From NCBI GenBank assembly GCA_031800475.1, contig DAPKRQ010000074.1, positions 1 to 39,619 of the forward strand: DNA of 39,619 nt. Direction: 5' to 3'. Made by a program: the position numbers and the translations under genes. This document shows positions 1 through 7,514 of this stretch, piece by piece. The notes under the pieces were generated by a model. The model searched no databases, had not been told where the DNA came from, and saw nothing but the letters and a program-made list of their open reading frames with translations. The stretch's first letter is position 1, and each line of letters opens with the position of its first letter. The DNA is from Kuafuiihalomonas phototrophica (GTDB lineage Bacteria > Myxococcota > Kuafuiibacteriia > Kuafuiibacteriales > Kuafuiibacteriaceae).

Positions 1-306
1 CATCCGGTGGGCATCGACGTGGAGGGTCTGCGGGAGCTGGGCGCGGGCGCTCGAGCCTTGGTGGGTGGCGGACCGGATGGGCTGGACCGATGGGTCTCCC
101 TGGAGGCCGCGGTCAAGTGCTTCGGCGTGGGGATGCCGGCAGCCCGCCGGATCGTGATCCGCGACGGAGCGGCCCGACTGATGGGTTCCAGCGCCGGCAG
201 CGCCCGTTTGTGGCTCGAGAGTGCGCCGAGCTTTCGGTTGGGGCTGGCCTGGGTAGGCGCCAGGATCCCCGTGCGTCTTTCGATGCACGATGCGGAGGCG
301 CCGTGA
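1..306 (+). CDS. 4'-phosphopantetheinyl transferase-like protein, C-terminal fragment
   Basis: Partial gene: the frame is open from base 1 and stops at 304-306, giving the last 101 residues. It begins HPVGIDVE and about 22 residues later has WVSLEAAVKCFGVGM. This resembles the two Sfp-type signatures, (V/I)G(I/V)D(V/L)E and W..(K/L)EA..K, whose acidic residues bind Mg2+. Such enzymes transfer phosphopantetheine from CoA to a carrier-protein serine. The spacing between the two signatures is short, so this would be a compact member, and the call rests on those two motifs only. The stop overlaps the GTG of oleA, so it is the upstream member of the ole operon. That placement hints that a carrier protein takes part in the pathway, which is inference. 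Confidence 0.55.
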   Translation, partial: HPVGIDVEGLRELGAGARALVGGGPDGLDRWVSLEAAVKCFGVGMPAARRIVIRDGAARLMGSSAGSARLWLESAPSFRLGLAWVGARIPVRLSMHDAEAP

Positions 307-1340
307 GGTTCGGCCGCGTGGCGGTCTGCGGTCTGGCCGCGGTGGACCCGGATCAGGTCGTGACTTCCGAGGCCCTCGAGGACCGGCTGGCTCCACTGTA
401 TGGACGGCTCGGTCTCGTGCCGGGGCGGCTCGAGTTGATGACCGGGATCCGAGAGCGCCGGTTTTGGAGTGAGCCCATGCTGCCGAGCACCGCAGCGGCG
501 CAAGCAGGTCGAGCCGCGCTGGAGCGGTCGGATCTGGACGGCGAGCCGGTCGGAGCGCTGGTCTTTTCGAGCGTCTGCCGAGATCAACTGGAGCCGGCCA
601 GCGCCAATCGGGTGCACGCCGAGCTCGGTCTTCCCGAAGCCTGCAGCGTGTTCGACGTGTCGAACGCATGCCTCGGAGTCCTGAACGGAATGCTCCTGGT
701 GGCCTCGGCCATCGAACTGGGGCAGATCCGAGCTGGCTTGGTGGTGGCCGGCGAAGACGGTCGACCCTTGGTGGAGCAGACCATCGCGCGCCTGCGGGAG
801 GACGCGGACGCGACTCGGCGATCGATCAAAGCCGACTTCGCGTCGCTGACCATCGGCTCGGGCGCTTGTGCCGTCGTGCTCCGGGCCATTCGAGGTGAGG
901 GCGATCCGGCGCCCCGGTTGACCGGTGGGGTGGTCGGGGCGGCGACCGAGCACCACGCTTTGTGCGTCGGAGGCACCGCCGGACGCAGAGATCTGGCCAT
1001 GCACACCGACGCCGAGGCTCTGCTCGAAGCGGGGCTCGACGCCGCCGAGCGGACCCACCGCCGTTTCGTCGATGAAGCCTTTGGCCCCGTCGATCGCGTG
1101 ATCACCCATCAGGTCGGACGCGTGCATCAAAAGCGTCTTTTCGACCGCCTGGACCTTTCGCTCGAAACGGCGCATTCGACCTTTGAAACCCACGGGAACG
1201 TGGGGTCTGTGTCCCTGCCGCTCACCTGGACCCGCGCGGTCGAGAAGGGCTTCATCCTGCCCGGGCACCGAACGGGCTTGTTCGGGATCGGCAGCGGAAT
1301 CAACTGCGCCATGCTGGAGGTCCGATGGCCACCCGCGTAA
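303..1340 (+). CDS. oleA: OleA, thiolase-fold 3-oxoacyl condensing enzyme (head-to-head acyl-CoA condensation)
   Basis: OleA joins two long-chain acyl-CoAs by Claisen condensation to a beta-keto acid, the first step of cis-olefin synthesis. The 345-residue product has the FabH/OleA thiolase fold. The nucleophilic cysteine is Cys123 in SNACLGV. Glu97 in RDQLEPA lies 26 residues earlier, the same spacing as the Glu/Cys pair of characterised OleA. THQVGRVHQ near residue 265 and the later N-T-H-G-N-V-G-S stretch supply the remaining His/Asn active-site residues expected of the family. The GTG at 303 is chosen because it overlaps the upstream stop and gives a family-length protein; the longer open frame upstream is not protein-like. 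The end overlaps oleB by 16 bases. A FabH-like enzyme is the alternative, but the oleBCD neighbours settle it. Confidence 0.9.
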   Translation: MRFGRVAVCGLAAVDPDQVVTSEALEDRLAPLYGRLGLVPGRLELMTGIRERRFWSEPMLPSTAAAQAGRAALERSDLDGEPVGALVFSSVCRDQLEPASANRVHAELGLPEACSVFDVSNACLGVLNGMLLVASAIELGQIRAGLVVAGEDGRPLVEQTIARLREDADATRRSIKADFASLTIGSGACAVVLRAIRGEGDPAPRLTGGVVGAATEHHALCVGGTAGRRDLAMHTDAEALLEAGLDAAERTHRRFVDEAFGPVDRVITHQVGRVHQKRLFDRLDLSLETAHSTFETHGNVGSVSLPLTWTRAVEKGFILPGHRTGLFGIGSGINCAMLEVRWPPA

Positions 1341-2275
1341 CGACGGACTGGCTGGAGCGCCACATGCCGTTCCCCCGCCGATTCGTGTCCGTGGGTGAGG
1401 GGCGACTTCACGTGATCGACGATGGTCCACGGGATGGGCCGCCCTTGGTCATGTTGCACGGTAATCCCACCTGGTCGTTCCATTTTCGAGAGGTGATCCG
1501 AGCCTTCGGGTCCACGAACCGCGTGGTGGCAGTGGACCACCTGGGCTGCGGGGGCTCCGACAAGCCGCCCGATGGCAGCTACCGCCTCGAGACCCACATT
1601 CGAAACGTGGTCCGGGTGATGGACGAGCTGGAGGTTCGCGGAGCCACCCTGATGGTGCACGACTGGGGCGGTGCCATCGGCATGGGAGCCGCGCTGGAGC
1701 GCCCGGACCTCTTCGAGCGCTTCATCGTGACCAACACGGCTGCCTTTCCCTCCCGGAGCATGCCGTTCTCGATCGGTCTGTGCCGGGTCCCGGGATTCGG
1801 CGCCGTGGCCGTGCGCGGGCTCAATGCGTTCGCCCGAGGAGCGTTGTGGCGATGCGTGGTCAAGCGTTCTCGGCTGACCCCCGAGGTCGAATCCGGCTAC
1901 CTGGCACCCTACGGCAGTTGGGCCGACCGAGTGGCGCTGCATCGCTTCGTTCAGGACATTCCGATGAGTCCGGCTCATCCGAGCTTCGACTGCCTTCGGA
2001 AGATCGGAGAGGAGCTGCATCGATTGCAGGAGCGTCCCATGTTGATCGTCTGGGGGGGACGCGATTTCTGTTTCCACGAAGAGTTCTTCGCCGAGTGGCG
2101 CCGGCGTTTTCCTCGGGCCGAAGCCCACTTTCTCGAAGACTGCGGCCACTACGTCTTGGAAGATGGGCACGAGCATCTGTTGCCGCTCGTCGAGGCGTTC
2201 CTTCAAAAGGAAACTTCCGAGGTCCCTGTCCGAACTCCCCTTGTCGGAGGGACCATTTCGGAGGCGGCCAAGTGA
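1325..2275 (+). CDS. oleB: OleB, beta-lactone decarboxylase (alpha/beta hydrolase, haloalkane dehalogenase-like)
   Basis: OleB decarboxylates the cis-beta-lactone made by OleC to the cis-alkene plus CO2. The 316-residue protein is a haloalkane-dehalogenase-type alpha/beta hydrolase. HGNPTW (residues 45-50) forms the oxyanion/halide-site loop. The nucleophile is Asp113 in VHDWGG, as in OleB and dehalogenases, rather than serine. The base histidine is in CGHYVLED near the C-terminus. The cap region between them is family-typical. The start ATG lies inside the last codons of oleA, so translation is probably coupled. The last 25 or so residues after the final helix look non-conserved. Taken alone it could be called a dehalogenase; its position between oleA and oleC decides the role. 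Confidence 0.88.
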   Translation: MATRVTTDWLERHMPFPRRFVSVGEGRLHVIDDGPRDGPPLVMLHGNPTWSFHFREVIRAFGSTNRVVAVDHLGCGGSDKPPDGSYRLETHIRNVVRVMDELEVRGATLMVHDWGGAIGMGAALERPDLFERFIVTNTAAFPSRSMPFSIGLCRVPGFGAVAVRGLNAFARGALWRCVVKRSRLTPEVESGYLAPYGSWADRVALHRFVQDIPMSPAHPSFDCLRKIGEELHRLQERPMLIVWGGRDFCFHEEFFAEWRRRFPRAEAHFLEDCGHYVLEDGHEHLLPLVEAFLQKETSEVPVRTPLVGGTISEAAK

Positions 2276-3906
2276 GTTTGGCGACGGTTTCTCCGTCTTT
2301 CAACATTGCGGATCGGCTGCGGGAGATGGCGGCCGAGCGACCCACCGCCCCGGCCCTGCTCGATCAGAAGACCCGACAGACGCTGAGCTTTCGGGAAACC
2401 GAAGAGCGGGCCGATGCGTTCGCTCGCGGTCTTTTGCAATGCGGGCTCGCCCCCGGTGATCGGGTCCTGCTGCTCGTCAAGCCTTCCTGCGACTTCTTCT
2501 GCCTGATCTGGGGGCTGTTTCGAGCCGGTCTCGTACCGGTCTTGCTCGATCCGGCCATGGGGATCGGGCCGGTGCTTCGGGCTGTGAAGGAGGCGGAGCC
2601 CGCAGGCGTCGTGGCGATCGAGCGGGTCTTGTGGCTGGCGAAGCTCTTTCCGTCGGTGTTTCGGACGGTGCGTTTTTGGGCACGAGCCGAGGCGAGCGGG
2701 TTCGCCGGTCAGTCGCTCCGCCGACTCCTGCACGAGGGGGGGCAAAGCTCTGGAGAAGTTCGGGCCGATACGGGTCCCCATGACCTGGCGGCGGTCTTGT
2801 TCACGTCGGGAAGCACCGGCGACCCGAAGGGTGTTCGCTATACTCACGCGATCTTCGATGCCCAGCGCACAATGCTGAAAGAGGGCCTCGGCATTCGACC
2901 CGGAGAAGTCGACCTGTCGGCGTTCCCCCTTTTTTCGCTCTTTTCGATGGCGCTCGGAGTGTCGGTGGTCATTCCAGACATGGACTCGACCCGCCCGGCC
3001 CGGGTGGATCCGGACCGGATCTTGGAGGCCTTCCGCGCCTACGACGTCAGCTATGCGTTCGGGTCGCCGGCGTTTTGGCGCCGGCTGGTGGAACGGGAAG
3101 GGCGCTGGCCCTTGTCGCGGGTCCTGATGGCCGGCGCGCCCGCATCGGTCGACCTGTTGCAGACCCTGCTGGACCGCATTCCGGCCGAAGGCGACGTGTT
3201 CACACCGTACGGAGCTACCGAAAGCCTCCCGATTTCTCTGCCCTCGGCCCGGGCGAACTTGGCCGGTCCGGCCCAGCGAACCTTGGTGGGGGCCGGAACC
3301 TGGGTGGGAAAGCCGCTGCCGGAGGTTCGAGTACGCATTGCTTCGGTGCTGGACGGGCCGACGACCGAGGTTCCGAAGGGCCTTTCGCCGGGTGCGGTCG
3401 GTGAGATCTGGGTGAGCAGCCCGGTCACCACCGCGGGATACTTTCGCCGGCCCGAAGCGGACGCCCGGAGCAAAGTCACCGACGCCGAAGCCCCCTTCGG
3501 CTTTTGGCATCGAATGGGCGACGTCGGCTTCCTGGACGACGCAGGAGAGCTGTGGTTTTGCGGCCGGCAGTCGCACCGGATCGAAACGCATTCCGGGACC
3601 GTGTTTCCGGTTCAGGTCGAAGCGCGGGTCAACAGGGACCCGCGGGTCGCCCGTTCCGCCCTGGTCGGGACCGGCGCCCGAGGGGCCGAGCGGATCTGGC
3701 TGGTCATCGAGCCCTCCCGTCCGCTGGACCGCAAGGCGCGAGCCGAGGTCGCCGATTCGGGAGCCCGAGCAGCCCAGGCTCATCCCTCGGTCGAGGCCGT
3801 GGCCGGAGTGGAGTTTCGCAAGAGCCTGCCGGTCGACGCCCGGCACAACGCCAAAATTCGCCGCGAGGTGTTGTCCGGGTGGATCGAGAAGAGGCGAGGG
3901 CCATGA
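2272..3906 (+). CDS. oleC: OleC, beta-lactone synthetase (AMP-forming acyl-adenylate superfamily)
   Basis: OleC uses ATP to close 2-alkyl-3-hydroxy acids to beta-lactones. The 544-residue product is an ANL-superfamily enzyme. The Ser/Thr/Gly-rich P-loop, FTSGSTGDPKGVRYTH, is at about residues 177-192. The adenylate-binding TPYGATES is about 140 residues further on, and the GEIWV/GYF...MGDVGFLD region is followed by a small C-terminal domain. The start GTG at 2272 overlaps the oleB stop (GTGA). The long open frame that begins at 1780 is only read-through of high-GC sequence across oleB. The strict overlap with oleB and oleD implies one polycistronic mRNA. General fatty acyl-CoA synthetase is the alternative if context is ignored. 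Confidence 0.88.
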   Translation: MSLATVSPSFNIADRLREMAAERPTAPALLDQKTRQTLSFRETEERADAFARGLLQCGLAPGDRVLLLVKPSCDFFCLIWGLFRAGLVPVLLDPAMGIGPVLRAVKEAEPAGVVAIERVLWLAKLFPSVFRTVRFWARAEASGFAGQSLRRLLHEGGQSSGEVRADTGPHDLAAVLFTSGSTGDPKGVRYTHAIFDAQRTMLKEGLGIRPGEVDLSAFPLFSLFSMALGVSVVIPDMDSTRPARVDPDRILEAFRAYDVSYAFGSPAFWRRLVEREGRWPLSRVLMAGAPASVDLLQTLLDRIPAEGDVFTPYGATESLPISLPSARANLAGPAQRTLVGAGTWVGKPLPEVRVRIASVLDGPTTEVPKGLSPGAVGEIWVSSPVTTAGYFRRPEADARSKVTDAEAPFGFWHRMGDVGFLDDAGELWFCGRQSHRIETHSGTVFPVQVEARVNRDPRVARSALVGTGARGAERIWLVIEPSRPLDRKARAEVADSGARAAQAHPSVEAVAGVEFRKSLPVDARHNAKIRREVLSGWIEKRRGP

Positions 3907-4907
3907 ACTTGGTGACCGGAGGCGGGGGCTTTCTCGGCTCTCACATCGTGAGGGCTCTGTTGCAGCGGGGACAGCCGGTCCGGATCTTGGCCCGGAGCCC
4001 CTACCCGGAGCTTCGAGAACTCGGCGTCGAGGGGGTTCAGGGCGACGTGCGCACCGGGGCGGACGTGGAGCGGGCCATGAAGGGTGTGCACTCGGTCTTT
4101 CACGTGGCCGCTCGCGTGGGCTTTTGGGGACCGCGCTCGGAGTACTGGTCGACCAACGTGCAAGGGACCCAGCATTTGCTCGACGCGGCCCGGCGGGCTG
4201 GGGTGAGACGCTTCGTGTACACGAGCACACCCTCCGTGGCGATCGGGCCCGAGGGGGCGGCTCCTGGGACGAAGGAGACCGATCCGCTGCCGACCCGGTA
4301 TCTTTCCGATTATGGCCGCACCAAGAGGGAGGCGGAGCGACGCGTCCTCGAGGCCCATTCGCAAGGAAGCTTTCACACGGTGTCTCTGCGGCCTCATTTC
4401 ATATTCGGGCCTCGGGATCCGCAACTCGTGCCGAGGCTGCTTCGGGCGCGAGAACAAGGTCGACTGGTCCAGGTCGGCGACGGCAGCAACTGGACCGACG
4501 TCACCTACATCGACAACTGCGTCGATGCGCACGTGCAGGCTTGGGAAGCCCTTTCGGACCGGCTTCCGGCGTGTGGAGGGCGGGCGTATTTTCTGGGGCA
4601 GGAGGAGCCGATCCGGCTTTGGGATTTCGTCGGGCGCGTTCTGAGCGGGTTTGGTCTTCCGGCGGTAGACCGGCGGCTCTCCTTCCGGGTGGCGTATGCG
4701 CTCGGAGCCTGTATCGAGGCGGTCTACCGAATGGGTCGAGTGGCCTCGGAGCCTCCGTTGACGCGAATGGCCGCGGTGATTTTGGGCAAGGACCATTGTT
4801 TCGACCACGGTGCAGCGGCCCGGGATTTCGGGTTCACTCCTCGCATCTCGCTTTCGGAAGGCCTGCAGCGCACCTTCGCGCAGCCGCCGCGCGAGACCGA
4901 GGCATGA
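3903..4907 (+). CDS. oleD: OleD, NADPH-dependent 2-alkyl-3-ketoacid reductase (extended SDR)
   Basis: OleD reduces the OleA beta-keto acid to the beta-hydroxy acid that OleC cyclises. The 334-residue extended short-chain dehydrogenase has the nucleotide-binding TGGGGFLG at residues 5-12. A TSTPSV strand provides the serine region, and the catalytic YxxxK is Tyr137/Lys141 in DYGRTK. The downstream LRPHFIFGPRD and TDVTYIDNCVDAH stretches are characteristic of the 3-beta-HSD/isomerase-like branch to which OleD belongs. ATG 3903 overlaps the oleC stop by four bases (ATGA), and its own stop overlaps the next ATG the same way. NAD(P)-dependent sterol dehydrogenase is the usual automatic label for this branch. 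Confidence 0.87.
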   Translation: MNLVTGGGGFLGSHIVRALLQRGQPVRILARSPYPELRELGVEGVQGDVRTGADVERAMKGVHSVFHVAARVGFWGPRSEYWSTNVQGTQHLLDAARRAGVRRFVYTSTPSVAIGPEGAAPGTKETDPLPTRYLSDYGRTKREAERRVLEAHSQGSFHTVSLRPHFIFGPRDPQLVPRLLRAREQGRLVQVGDGSNWTDVTYIDNCVDAHVQAWEALSDRLPACGGRAYFLGQEEPIRLWDFVGRVLSGFGLPAVDRRLSFRVAYALGACIEAVYRMGRVASEPPLTRMAAVILGKDHCFDHGAAARDFGFTPRISLSEGLQRTFAQPPRETEA

Positions 4908-5665
4908 ATCGTCGCCGGGGGCCCGGAACATGGGCCCGCCGCTCCGAGTCGCTTCGGTTCGCTGTCACCCGGGATCGGCAGGCCTGGCTGCGCTTTTTCA
5001 CCCATCCGTTTCCGGTCGAGCTTTCCTCGTCGCGCCGGCTCGCGCTCGCCCGAAAGGTGCTGCAGGTGACGCAGACGGTTCGAGGCTACCATGCGGAAGC
5101 CGAGATCCTGGCCGTGGGTGAGGCCATTCTCTGTCGGTCCGGTCGCGGTCCTCACGTGGTCGAAGCCGGCTGCGCCCACGGCAGCAGCACGGCCAAGCTC
5201 AGCTGGTTCGTCGCCGAAGCTGGAGGGAGGCTCACGGTCTTGGACTCGTTTCGAGGGATACCTGAAAACGATGAAGTGCACCAAACCCTGGACGGACGGG
5301 TTGCGCGGTTTCGGAAGGGCGCTTTTCGTGGCCGTTTCGCCACGGTGCAGCGAACTCTCGCTAGAGTCGGGGTCCCACGAGTCTGTACGCTTCTGAAAGG
5401 CGACTTCGAGGACACGGCCCCGGACGTTCGGGGGCCCATCGACGTGTTGCTGCTGGACGTGGACCTGATCCGCTCCACCCGGACTTGCCTGAAAGCCCTT
5501 CATCCCAAAGTTCGTTCCGGTGGAGTCGTTTTCAGCCAGGACGGCCACCTGCGGGCCACCGTCCAGCTCCTGTCGGATCCGACTTTCTGGCACGACATCG
5601 GGTCTACGGTCCCTCGGATCCCCGAATTGGGCACCCGCAAGTTCATCCGCTGGCTCCACCCCTGA
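4904..5665 (+). CDS. TylF/MycF-like SAM-dependent methyltransferase, last gene of the ole operon
   Basis: A 253-residue class I methyltransferase. The SAM-binding strand-loop is VVEAGCAHGSS (residues 85-95). DSFRGIP (114-120), a GxF...TVQRTLARVGV stretch and LLKGDFEDT follow in the order seen in macrocin O-methyltransferases (TylF/MycF). The acidic LLLDVDL is at 182-188. The family's metal-binding Asp-Asp-Tyr after the GGV strand is replaced here by SQDGH (211-215), so one metal ligand may be missing. About 80 N-terminal residues precede the core. The start ATG overlaps the oleD stop (ATGA), so it is translationally coupled. It may modify the olefin or beta-lactone product, or something unrelated; the substrate cannot be read from sequence. 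Confidence 0.72.
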   Translation: MNRRRGPGTWARRSESLRFAVTRDRQAWLRFFTHPFPVELSSSRRLALARKVLQVTQTVRGYHAEAEILAVGEAILCRSGRGPHVVEAGCAHGSSTAKLSWFVAEAGGRLTVLDSFRGIPENDEVHQTLDGRVARFRKGAFRGRFATVQRTLARVGVPRVCTLLKGDFEDTAPDVRGPIDVLLLDVDLIRSTRTCLKALHPKVRSGGVVFSQDGHLRATVQLLSDPTFWHDIGSTVPRIPELGTRKFIRWLHP

Positions 5666-5684
5666 CCGCCCGGCCGCCGCTGTC

Positions 5685-5733
5685 GCGGATCGAGCCCTCC
5701 GGGGCTCGGCGCCGAGCTTGGCGGATCGAGCCC
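5685..5733. terminator. Inverted/direct repeat between convergent genes, possible bidirectional terminator
   Basis: The 176-base gap between the methyltransferase and trmL stops holds a 13-base direct repeat, GCGGATCGAGCCC, at 5685-5697 and 5721-5733. Between the copies is a perfect 14-base palindrome, GCTCGGCGCCGAGC, at 5704-5717. A strong hairpin between two convergent stops suggests termination in both directions. There is no T-run, so factor-independent termination is uncertain. Nothing gene-like is visible in the rest of the gap. Confidence 0.3.
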
Positions 5734-5841
5734 GTTTCGCCGGAACGAAATTCGCGGTCTTGCCTTCGGCCGCCGTGCAGCTGCCTCCATCCGGCTGCGG
5801 TGTCGTTGTCCGATCGCGGAACGTCTCGGGGACTTGCGAGC

Positions 5842-6327
5842 CTATTCGGCTCGCTGGCGAAGCGCCTCCCACAGCACGACGGCCACGGCATTGCTCAGGT
5901 TCAGACTGCGCACCGCGTTCATCTGTTGCGGGATTCGGACGCCGATCGGCCGCCACCGGCTCGCCAGCGCCGATCGAAACCCGCGTCCTTCCCCGCCGAA
6001 CACGCAGACCACCGGTCCTCGGAGGTCCAGCTCCCACAGCGAGCGCGGTCCGTCCGGCATGAAGACATGGGGCTGTCCCAGGTCCGACCACGCGGCCTCG
6101 AACGTATCCGCATCGCTCCACTCGACCGGATCCACCCGGTCCCAGTAGTCCAGACCGGCGCGGCGGACCCGGCGGTCGTCCAGGTGGAACCCCATCGGGT
6201 GCACCAGGTGGAGGCGAGCTCCGGCAGCCAAGCAAGAACGGCCCGCGTTGCCGGCATTCCATGGGATCTCCGGCTCGACCAGGGCCACGTGGAGCGAGGT
6301 TTCACCGGCCAGGTCCCCGGATTTCAC
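5842..6327 (-). CDS. trmL: TrmL-type tRNA (cytidine/uridine-2'-O-)-methyltransferase
   Basis: Methylates the 2'-O of the wobble nucleotide (position 34) of certain tRNAs. The 161-residue SPOUT protein begins VALVEPEIPWNAGNAGRSC, the TrmL N-terminal signature. VCVFGGEGRGF follows at the SAM knot, and the C-terminus has IPQQMNAVRSLNLSNAVAVVLWEALRQ-like knot residues (Ser-Leu-Asn-Leu-Ser). The GTG at 6327 is preferred: CGGGAGG lies five bases upstream and the length matches the family (about 155 residues). Longer in-frame starts would overlap the glycosyltransferase gene. It lies 34 bases after that gene on the same strand and is probably co-transcribed. Confidence 0.88.
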   Translation of the reverse strand: MKSGDLAGETSLHVALVEPEIPWNAGNAGRSCLAAGARLHLVHPMGFHLDDRRVRRAGLDYWDRVDPVEWSDADTFEAAWSDLGQPHVFMPDGPRSLWELDLRGPVVCVFGGEGRGFRSALASRWRPIGVRIPQQMNAVRSLNLSNAVAVVLWEALRQRAE

Positions 6328-6361
6328 GGAGCCTCCCGAGGGAACTCCATGGCGAGGCGCC

Positions 6362-7450
6362 TCACGGCGACAACGCTCCCTCGGCCTCGGCCGCCTGCAG
6401 GGTCTGGTCCAGGTCGGCAAAAAAACCCGCGTTGTGGTCGTGTCGAAACTCCCGCAGACGCTCGCGACATGCCTCGGCCTCGTCCAAAAAACGCCGCACC
6501 CCGGCCGCATCGACCCGCGCCGCCCATCGGCCATAGCCCAAGCCCTGAAGGTACTCGGCGTTCAGGATCTGTTCGAACTGACCCACCACCGGGACCGACA
6601 GCATCGGCTTTCCCAAGTAGATGCACTCGGTCATCAACGTGAATCCACCGCCTGCCACCACCGCCCGGGCCGTGGCCACGTCGTCGATGAACCGCTCTTC
6701 GGAGAAGGGGCGAAAGGTCAGGTTGTCCTCGACCTGATCTTCGGTCAGGTCCCGGCGAAGACCGTAGACCCGAAACTCGGCGTTCACCGCCTTGAGCTCG
6801 CGCACCAGCGCGTCGTGACTCGTTCCGGTCTGGTAGACCACCACATGGGACCCTGCTCGCACGCGCAAAGCTGCATCCAGGATCACGCGCCGCAGGATCG
6901 GCGGATGCAGTCGGGTACGAGGCTTGGCGATCGGTGCGTCGAAGAAGGTCGTGACAAGGTACGCGTTGCACTTGGGAAGTTTGTTGCGGACCACGGACCG
7001 AGCCACCCGGAATGCTCGCCGATGGTCGCTGATGAGGCGAGGATCGTGATGGCAACGGTCGATGATCTGCATGTTGTCCACCGAAATGATCGGAATCTGC
7101 ATACCTCGAGCGAACCAATAGCTCCAGGACTCGAAGTCGCTGATCACAACGTCGGGCTGAAAGTCATGGGCTGTTTCGAGATAGCGACGCAGGTTGGTGG
7201 GGACCGAGGCCACAGACCGAAGGTTGGCGAGCATCGTGCGCACGAAGCTCACCATGTTGTCGCGGTAGACGAGCTGCAATCCGGTGATCCGCAAGACCCG
7301 ACCGGGGTGCAGCCTCTCCAGGTGGGAAGCCGCCCGGCCGGATGCCACGATGCGCACGTCATGACCCTGGGCAAACAGCGACTCGAGCACTACCTGGGAG
7401 CGCATGGCATGACCCATCCCCTCGCCCACCACTCCGTACAGGAGCCGCAT
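6362..7450 (-). CDS. MJ1255/VC2487-family glycosyltransferase (MurG-like, GT-B fold)
   Basis: A 362-residue GT-B glycosyltransferase. The N-terminal loop YGVVGEGMGHAMRS (residues 5-18) is the acceptor-domain glycine motif typical of the MJ1255 group. The C-terminal nucleotide-sugar site reads VVAGGGFTLMTECIYLGKPML, followed by PVVGQFEQILNAEYL. These resemble the MurG UDP-GlcNAc-binding region but belong to a separate, mostly uncharacterised family. The donor and acceptor are therefore unknown; lipid-linked or cell-surface glycan synthesis is a reasonable guess. It has no signal peptide or membrane segment. It sits 64 bases after priA and ahead of trmL, an informational neighbourhood that says little about function. 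Confidence 0.8.
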   Translation of the reverse strand: MRLLYGVVGEGMGHAMRSQVVLESLFAQGHDVRIVASGRAASHLERLHPGRVLRITGLQLVYRDNMVSFVRTMLANLRSVASVPTNLRRYLETAHDFQPDVVISDFESWSYWFARGMQIPIISVDNMQIIDRCHHDPRLISDHRRAFRVARSVVRNKLPKCNAYLVTTFFDAPIAKPRTRLHPPILRRVILDAALRVRAGSHVVVYQTGTSHDALVRELKAVNAEFRVYGLRRDLTEDQVEDNLTFRPFSEERFIDDVATARAVVAGGGFTLMTECIYLGKPMLSVPVVGQFEQILNAEYLQGLGYGRWAARVDAAGVRRFLDEAEACRERLREFRHDHNAGFFADLDQTLQAAEAEGALSP

Positions 7451-7514
7451 CGCACCCAGCGTAGAACGCGCAGCCGGCTTTCGTCGAGGTGGACAAAGCC
7501 CTCGGGCCGGGACG

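Noticed and set aside
1325..2275. Haloalkane dehalogenase
   Set aside because: The active-site pattern would allow it, but its position inside an oleABCD operon makes beta-lactone decarboxylase OleB far more likely.
2203..4230. A 675-codon open frame on the minus strand opposite oleC/oleD
   Set aside because: High-GC shadow: composition is Pro/Arg/Gly/Ser-rich with no domain, and it is wholly opposite two clear enzyme genes.
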